Source of the DNA: Candidatus Aerophobus profundus SCGC AAA252-L23
Lineage (GTDB): Bacteria > Aerophobota > Aerophobia > Aerophobales > Aerophobaceae
Length of the DNA: 28,457 bases
Reading direction: 5' to 3'
Assembly (NCBI GenBank): GCA_000402295.1
Contig: AQRW01000167.1
Coordinates: 1 to 28,457 of the forward strand
The position numbers and the translations under genes were made by a program. The notes below the pieces were generated by a model. The model worked only from the letters and a program-made list of their open reading frames with translations, did not search any database and was not told the DNA's origin. Position 1 is the stretch's first letter. The number at the start of each line of letters is the position of its first letter. This document shows positions 24,026 to 28,457 of the stretch, piece after piece.

Positions 24026-24058
24026 GTCATTGCGAGAAGCACAGCGACGTGGCCATCC
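24026..24058. repeat. TCATTGCGAG ... repeat, copy 3
   Basis: It begins GTCATTGCGAG, continues AAGCACAGCGACG and ends TGGCCATCC. It is nearly the same as 20202-20235 apart from the end, and lies 38 bases past the stop of the URO-D-like gene. Confidence 0.7.
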
Positions 24059-24096
24059 AGTTTCTTGCATTTGTCCTTCATCTTCCTTCATCAAAC

Positions 24097-25266
24097 TCAC
24101 CTTATTTCTAACCTTTCCCGAGCTATCTTAATCCACTGCTTAATCACAGTCAAATCCGTCTCCAGTGAATTTATGACCTGCAGTCCATCTGCTCTCACGG
24201 TATACGAAGAACCATCCAGGACACTCCTTATTTCATCTAATTTAGCCTCCATCTGTGTTTTTGAGGCTAACTGGATATCTGCAGTTGGCATCAGACATTT
24301 TTCCAGAGCGGAATTTTCAGCAAAAACCTCTTTACTTTTCTTTAAATCTGTCCAGGGTCCAATATGGAACATATCAATTCTGGGAATACTTCTAATTGAA
24401 TCAAGCAATTTGGTAGTATCTCCACAGCTATGCCAGTATCCTATCCCCCCATGAAACTCGCAGAGTTCCTTCTCGTAAGGAAGAACAAATTCCCGGTATT
24501 GTTCCGGGGAAAGACAAGGGGAGTTTACCTCATCATCGTCCAGATCCCCCTGACCTACCTTTTGGCCTAAGAACTCAGCTCGTTCCTTCACCCACTTCTT
24601 CCGAGCATCAGTGATAAGCCGCATCAGTCGGTGAACAAATTCTGGCTTTAACAAGAGGTCGGCCAGTAAATTCTCCATTCCCCTGAGGGCACAAGCAACT
24701 CCGAAAGGTCCCATTCTCCATTCTGGAAAAACGATGGTGTATTCATCTCCGGCTAATTCACTCATCCAATTATACATCCGGTGAGCTAAAGGCATTAAGC
24801 CACTTTGGTAAAAATCAGGAAACTTCAGATTATCTATATCCTGGTAGCGTTTTATAACCGGTTCTCTATCTATCCAGGGGTCCTCATCCTTCATAAATAT
24901 ACTCCTACTACCAAATAAACTGGATTCAAAAGTAGCTCCCAACCAGATACCCATACTTTTTTCCACCGGGGTGAAATCTTGGAATTCTTCAAACCGGTAA
25001 ATCATCATTTTAAGGTTGTTTTCAAAATAACACCTGGGATTGGTATAGTATTCCTTAACATCAAAATTCAAAATCTTAGCCCACATGGGGATCTCTGGTT
25101 CCACGGTAAAGGGGACCATCCTTGCTTGCTCACTTAAAAAAGGCGTTCCCCGCCACTTATCCTTGGTTCTACTTGCCTGAGGATTCCATGCTTCCAAAAC
25201 CTTTTGATTACGGGATGATTCTATTAATTCACTAATTTTATCAAATAGTTTTTTTATAGCATCCAT
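24097..25266 (-). CDS. URO-D-like corrinoid methyltransferase-family protein with HSC...C zinc motif
   Basis: 389 residues. YWHSCG at 277-282 (His279, Cys281) and Cys324 (EKCLMPT) match the zinc ligands of MtaA/MtbA-type methyltransferases. The acidic DLDDDEV stretch at 241-247 and LSPEQYREFVLPYEKEL near 252-268 are usual for the wider family. The N-terminal 50 residues are helical and specific to this protein. GGGAGAAG precedes the ATG. It is separated from the next URO-D-like gene upstream by 206 bp with nothing obvious in it. Methyl transfer to or from a corrinoid or thiol is inferred from the zinc motif; the substrate is unknown. Confidence 0.82.
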   Translation of the reverse strand: MDAIKKLFDKISELIESSRNQKVLEAWNPQASRTKDKWRGTPFLSEQARMVPFTVEPEIPMWAKILNFDVKEYYTNPRCYFENNLKMMIYRFEEFQDFTPVEKSMGIWLGATFESSLFGSRSIFMKDEDPWIDREPVIKRYQDIDNLKFPDFYQSGLMPLAHRMYNWMSELAGDEYTIVFPEWRMGPFGVACALRGMENLLADLLLKPEFVHRLMRLITDARKKWVKERAEFLGQKVGQGDLDDDEVNSPCLSPEQYREFVLPYEKELCEFHGGIGYWHSCGDTTKLLDSIRSIPRIDMFHIGPWTDLKKSKEVFAENSALEKCLMPTADIQLASKTQMEAKLDEIRSVLDGSSYTVRADGLQVINSLETDLTVIKQWIKIARERLEIR

Positions 25267-25472
25267 TTTTCACTTCTTCTCCCACAAGATAATCCAGAAC
25301 TTGGCCAGTTCTTATTTAGTTGCCTAAGCTAGGAGAAAATTTCCCCTTGATCAAGCTCCAGAATGTCCGGGTTTCTTAAAAATAGGGCTAATGTGTAACT
25401 TTCCAGACTAACCAACTTAAGACCTAAACCGACTCTAAACAAGAGATTTTCAGGATGTAAAATCAGTTTTTC

Positions 25473-26522
25473 CTAACAGCTAAACTGCTTAACAGTATTT
25501 ATCACCGCTTCGATATTTCTTAGCGGCATTGCCTTGGACCAATCGCCACAATCTGAAGTGGGAATGTATCCTCCCCCCGGAGAAGCAATCTCCATAACCC
25601 TTATTACCTCCTGTTTTACATCTTCGGGGGTCCCATTAGTAAGAACCTGGTTATTGATACCTCCCACCAAACAAATTTTTTCCCCATATTTCTTCTTGAT
25701 ATTCTCTAAATCCATATCAGCATCACTTTCTAAGGGGTGCAAGGCATTAATCCCCATTTCCACCAAGTCCTCAAGGATTAAGTTTAGATTACCATCACTG
25801 TGTAATAACACTGGTATATCTTGTTTTCTAACCTCTTGAATAAGCTCACTCAAATAAGGAAAGGTAAATTCTCGTAACTGAGAAGGGGAGAAAAAAGGGC
25901 CCGAGCAGAATCCAAGATCCTCCGCAATACAGATAACGTCAACTCCAGCCTTTATTGTTCTTTTGGCCGCTTCAAGGAAAAAATCATTGGCCAGACGGTG
26001 CATTTTCTTTACCAATTCCGGATCATCATAAAGAGCCAAACTAAGATTTTCATAGCCCATCATTAAATAAACAACAGTTAATGGACCATCAATCCCTCCT
26101 ATCACCGCCATTTTATCCTTAACGTGTTTTAGAGTATATTGTATATCTGCCAGTCGGTCAGAGGTAGTTGCATCCGGAATCTTCAATTTCTGAAGATCCT
26201 TTCTTGTTTTAACCGGATAGGCAATAGGAGCATCACAAGGCCAGGAATATTCTGTTTTTTTATAGGTTGTCCCCCACTCATCCACATATATATTACTATT
26301 AGAGTTGATACTGTATCCGGGACAACCACCACCGAACGGTATCCACACTGCATCCAGCCCCAATTTTAGGGAACACTCCACGGCGTCTTTAGCCTTGTAC
26401 TGCTGAGGCCAGCGTCCCGTTAGCTTTTCAATGAGAACCTGGCTGTCCAGAAACTCAAATAAAGGAACTCTATTTAGTCTACTCAGGTTCAAGGCAGCTA
26501 AGAATCTCTCTTTTGCTCTCAT
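25473..26522 (-). CDS. URO-D-like protein with HSDGN in place of the zinc motif
   Basis: 349 residues, close to the length of HemE, but starting RAKERFLAALN, the usual opening of the non-heme URO-D-like groups. LLHSDGN at 239-245 has Asp243 where zinc-type members have Cys. FSPSQLREFTFPYLSEL at 211-227 and the C-terminal GGYIPTSDCGDWSKAMPL complete the pattern. It shares the xDGN site with the URO-D-like gene at 14326-15483, so the four paralogues fall into two active-site types. GAGGA precedes the ATG. Its reaction is unknown; it lies downstream of an MttB-like gene, which points to methyl or C1 chemistry. Confidence 0.8.
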   Translation of the reverse strand: MRAKERFLAALNLSRLNRVPLFEFLDSQVLIEKLTGRWPQQYKAKDAVECSLKLGLDAVWIPFGGGCPGYSINSNSNIYVDEWGTTYKKTEYSWPCDAPIAYPVKTRKDLQKLKIPDATTSDRLADIQYTLKHVKDKMAVIGGIDGPLTVVYLMMGYENLSLALYDDPELVKKMHRLANDFFLEAAKRTIKAGVDVICIAEDLGFCSGPFFSPSQLREFTFPYLSELIQEVRKQDIPVLLHSDGNLNLILEDLVEMGINALHPLESDADMDLENIKKKYGEKICLVGGINNQVLTNGTPEDVKQEVIRVMEIASPGGGYIPTSDCGDWSKAMPLRNIEAVINTVKQFSC

Positions 26523-26596
26523 TTATCCTCATCTGGATAAAAGTCTCATTCAAGTAAAGGACCTCCCTCACCCAATAGAATAAGGACTTTCTCCGC

Positions 26597-26647
26597 GGGT
26601 AGGGGTGACTTCAGTCGCCCTTGGGGAAGCTAAAACCTCTCTTACCC
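26597..26647. repeat. Two adjacent units of the GTAGGGG palindrome family
   Basis: The first unit is GGGTAGGGGTGACTTCAGTCGCCC, with stem GGGTGACT/AGTCGCCC. The second is a diverged unit, GGGGAAGCTAAAACCTC, ending CTTACCC. It lies in the 170-bp gap between the MttB-like and URO-D-like genes. Confidence 0.65.
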
Positions 26648-26692
26648 AAGGGAAATAAATGCTCATAAACAACTGAACAGTTAATCTAAAAA

Positions 26693-28168
26693 TTAGCCTA
26701 CTTCCGCCGGAATATATTTGACTCCCTCCCGCTGGTAAATGACAGCAACTTCTTTTTCCAAGTCCTTTTGCACTTCCCTGGACAAAGGGGCCGGGTGATG
26801 TTCCTTAAGGATTTTTCTTGCCCTCTCAATGGCTCTTTCCCGAATATCCTGGCTATTATTCTTTCTCCAAATGCCTCTCATATTTCTATCGGAAAGTTGG
26901 GTAAAGTATTGTTCTTCTCTAAAATGGCGAAGGGTATGTTCATGAGCTAAGTAGCTCCCCCCATGAGCCACCTCTCTGATGACGTCCAAAGCCAATTTGT
27001 CTTCTGTTACCTCTATTCCTTTGAGGATTCTCTGAATATAGCCGGCTATCTCATTATCAATTACCACCTGTTCGTAATTGGCTGTTCTGCCAAAATCAAT
27101 CAGGCCACCCACCAGGGCAATTTCGTCAGCTCCGGCCAGAGCAACCAGAAGCATAGACATCATCTTTTCGTATCCCGCTTGTTGATCGGGTATTTTGGAG
27201 TCCGTTTGGCCAACAATGATATTACTGGGTATCTGATACCAACGAGCCATCTGGGCAGCGGCGGCCGAGAGAAGAGCTTGTTCGGGACAGCCAAAAATAT
27301 TAGAAGCTACCGACATATCCATCATACCCGGCCAGACCATATAGATTACCGGCGCTCCTGGATTTACCAGTTGATTGAGAACCAGGCCGCTCAAGAGCTC
27401 AGCATTCATCTGGACCAGGGCACCGGCCAGGGTGACCGGATGCATAGAACCCATAAGTGGCATAGGGCAGGGCTCAAAAGGCAATTTTACCTTGGCTGCT
27501 TCAATAGCCACCGTGACCTCCTCTGACCAGGTGAGAGCCTGCTGAGGACAGGCAGTCATGGTAAAGGTCTTTTTCTTGGCTATTTCCTCGCTTCCCCCGC
27601 AGACTATAGAAGAAAGTCGAATAAGATCATCAGTAATCTTTTGATTAAGCCCATCACCGGCCGGAATAACCTTGCCATTATTCTTGGCCAGCACTTCGAA
27701 ATACCGGGCATGAAAAACGCTCTTTGGGATATCCTGAGCCCAGATCATACCATTTCCGATGGGGAGATTGTCCATGGCATCGGAGAGACGGGCAAAATTC
27801 ATCGTATCCCTTTCGGTAGCCTCTCGATATTTCCCCTCTAAATCGAGCACGTAGGCAGTGGTTGAACCAGTACCAAAATATACCGTTCCATTTCCCAGTC
27901 TCACCGGACGGTAGGTTGAGTTTCGGGGAAATCTGGTAAAGGAAGACGGCACTGACTTGAGGCATTGCTCCACAAGATGAGGTGGGAAATAGACCACTTG
28001 GTTATTGTCCACCTTCAGGCTATTTTCAGCAAAGATATTGAGGGCACTCTGACAAAGAAATCTGACTCCGGTACCCTCCAATATTTCCAGAGTACTGGCA
28101 TGTATACGTTTTAACTCATCCTCACTTAGCAAGTTTAAGGGAGTTTTTCTTTGAATGTCCGTGGCCAT
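26693..28168 (-). CDS. MttB-superfamily methyltransferase without pyrrolysine
   Basis: 491 residues from ATG 28168, which has GGAGG seven bases upstream (an in-frame GTG at 28174 is too close to that site). It fits the trimethylamine-methyltransferase (MttB) family: HASTLEILEGTGVRF near the N-terminus, FGTGSTTAYVLD, YFEVLAKNNGKVIPAG, the PMPLMGSMHPVTLAGALVQ segment and HGGSYLAHEHTLRHFR near the C-terminus. There is no in-frame TAG, so this is not a pyrrolysine enzyme. Pyrrolysine-free members (MtgB, MtpB and others) demethylate quaternary amines such as glycine betaine, proline betaine or carnitine and pass the methyl group to a corrinoid protein. No corrinoid protein is in the window. Confidence 0.88.
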   Translation of the reverse strand: MATDIQRKTPLNLLSEDELKRIHASTLEILEGTGVRFLCQSALNIFAENSLKVDNNQVVYFPPHLVEQCLKSVPSSFTRFPRNSTYRPVRLGNGTVYFGTGSTTAYVLDLEGKYREATERDTMNFARLSDAMDNLPIGNGMIWAQDIPKSVFHARYFEVLAKNNGKVIPAGDGLNQKITDDLIRLSSIVCGGSEEIAKKKTFTMTACPQQALTWSEEVTVAIEAAKVKLPFEPCPMPLMGSMHPVTLAGALVQMNAELLSGLVLNQLVNPGAPVIYMVWPGMMDMSVASNIFGCPEQALLSAAAAQMARWYQIPSNIIVGQTDSKIPDQQAGYEKMMSMLLVALAGADEIALVGGLIDFGRTANYEQVVIDNEIAGYIQRILKGIEVTEDKLALDVIREVAHGGSYLAHEHTLRHFREEQYFTQLSDRNMRGIWRKNNSQDIRERAIERARKILKEHHPAPLSREVQKDLEKEVAVIYQREGVKYIPAEVG

Positions 28169-28310
28169 TAGCACACCTCCTGGGCAATCCCAGCTACTAT
28201 TCTATTTAGTCATAACCAGTTAGGCTCCTCTAAATTAAGGAATCTTCTCCCGATATATTAATGCGAAATCGACCAGTTTCCTCCTTTCCCACTACGGTCA
28301 GACAAAATAA

Positions 28311-28457
28311 TTAAATTACCTTAAGAAGGGACAGGTCTTGGGTAGTTATCAATCCGGGTTTTCCCTGTATTACCAGAGGAATGGAATTCACCAGGATTGC
28401 TGCGGTAGCTATATCCCCAGCCACTCCCCCTTCAATACGTACTCTAAGATCAGGCTC
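28311..28457 (-). CDS. C-terminal end of a DapB-like reductase (2,4-diaminopentanoate dehydrogenase-like), partial
   Basis: 48 codons plus stop (TAA at 28313-28311), open to the window edge. The sequence VRIEGGVAGDIATAAILVN, followed by IPLVIQGKPGLITTQDL, matches the end of dihydrodipicolinate-reductase-like proteins of the 2,4-diaminopentanoate dehydrogenase group (GDxATAAxLVNxIP ... PGLxT). The NAD-binding N-terminal part lies outside the window. It precedes the MttB-like gene by about 140 bp on the same strand. Such reductases sit in amino-acid (ornithine-type) fermentation clusters, but this short piece does not fix the substrate. Confidence 0.65.
   Translation of the reverse strand, partial: EPDLRVRIEGGVAGDIATAAILVNSIPLVIQGKPGLITTQDLSLLKVI

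Noticed and set aside
14326..26522. Heme-pathway uroporphyrinogen decarboxylase (hemE)
   Set aside because: Active-site motifs (HxC...C or xDGN), lengths and neighbours fit the methyltransferase-like groups, and no other heme genes are present.
26693..28168. Pyrrolysine-containing trimethylamine methyltransferase (mttB)
   Set aside because: The frame has no in-frame TAG, so only the pyrrolysine-free superfamily assignment is supported.

Overview
This window looks like a piece of an uncultured, probably anaerobic bacterial genome. The signs are several corrinoid-type methyltransferase families (four URO-D-like proteins and one MttB-like protein), an iron alcohol dehydrogenase, DegT aminotransferases and many short palindromic intergenic repeats. 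Candidate phyla such as Aerophobota or Atribacterota would fit, but this is a low-confidence guess from gene content. No rRNA, tRNA, CRISPR array or transposase was seen.

Layout as given. (1) Positions 1-5079 (+) hold the 3' part of brxC, then pglZ and a short brxL. (2) Positions 5439-7520 (+) hold one complete and one truncated DegT aminotransferase gene. (3) At about 7521 the sequence abruptly turns round. Bases 7521-7615 are the exact reverse complement of bases 1-95, and from there leftward-reading genes follow: the 5' part of brxC, a DUF4007 gene, a PAPS-reductase/ferredoxin/DUF4007 fusion (brxP-like) and a small frameshifted ORF. (4) Positions 13432-28457 (-) hold a long one-directional metabolic region: SDR oxidoreductase, two URO-D-like genes, a CUT1-type sugar ABC importer without ATPase, a DapA-like aldolase, an iron alcohol dehydrogenase, a GatZ-like protein, two more URO-D-like genes, an MttB-like methyltransferase and the end of a DapB-like reductase.

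The key reading is that the 95-bp inverted repeat splits one gene. If the minus-strand brxC reading is joined at the repeat to the plus-strand reading at position 94, a single 1119-residue BrxC results. Every gene in the window then points the same way: MttB ... SDR, [small ORF, brxP, DUF4007, brxC, pglZ, brxL], aminotransferase 1, aminotransferase 2. So the window is either a chimeric fold-back contig (amplification or assembly) or, less likely, a real inversion at this repeat.

The defence module is a BREX system of the type-4 kind. It has PglZ, BrxC and BrxL but no DNA methyltransferase; a PAPS-reductase-family protein takes that place. It has 4-bp overlaps between most genes, a near-consensus promoter about 200 bp upstream, and visibly lower G+C than its neighbours. 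It therefore looks like a horizontally acquired island dropped into a metabolic locus. The fusion of PAPS reductase, two 4Fe-4S motifs and DUF4007, the second free-standing DUF4007 gene, and the small leading ORF broken by one base are the parts most worth follow-up. The metabolic region probably takes up and breaks down a sugar- or polyol-like or methylated compound; the substrate cannot be read from the sequence.
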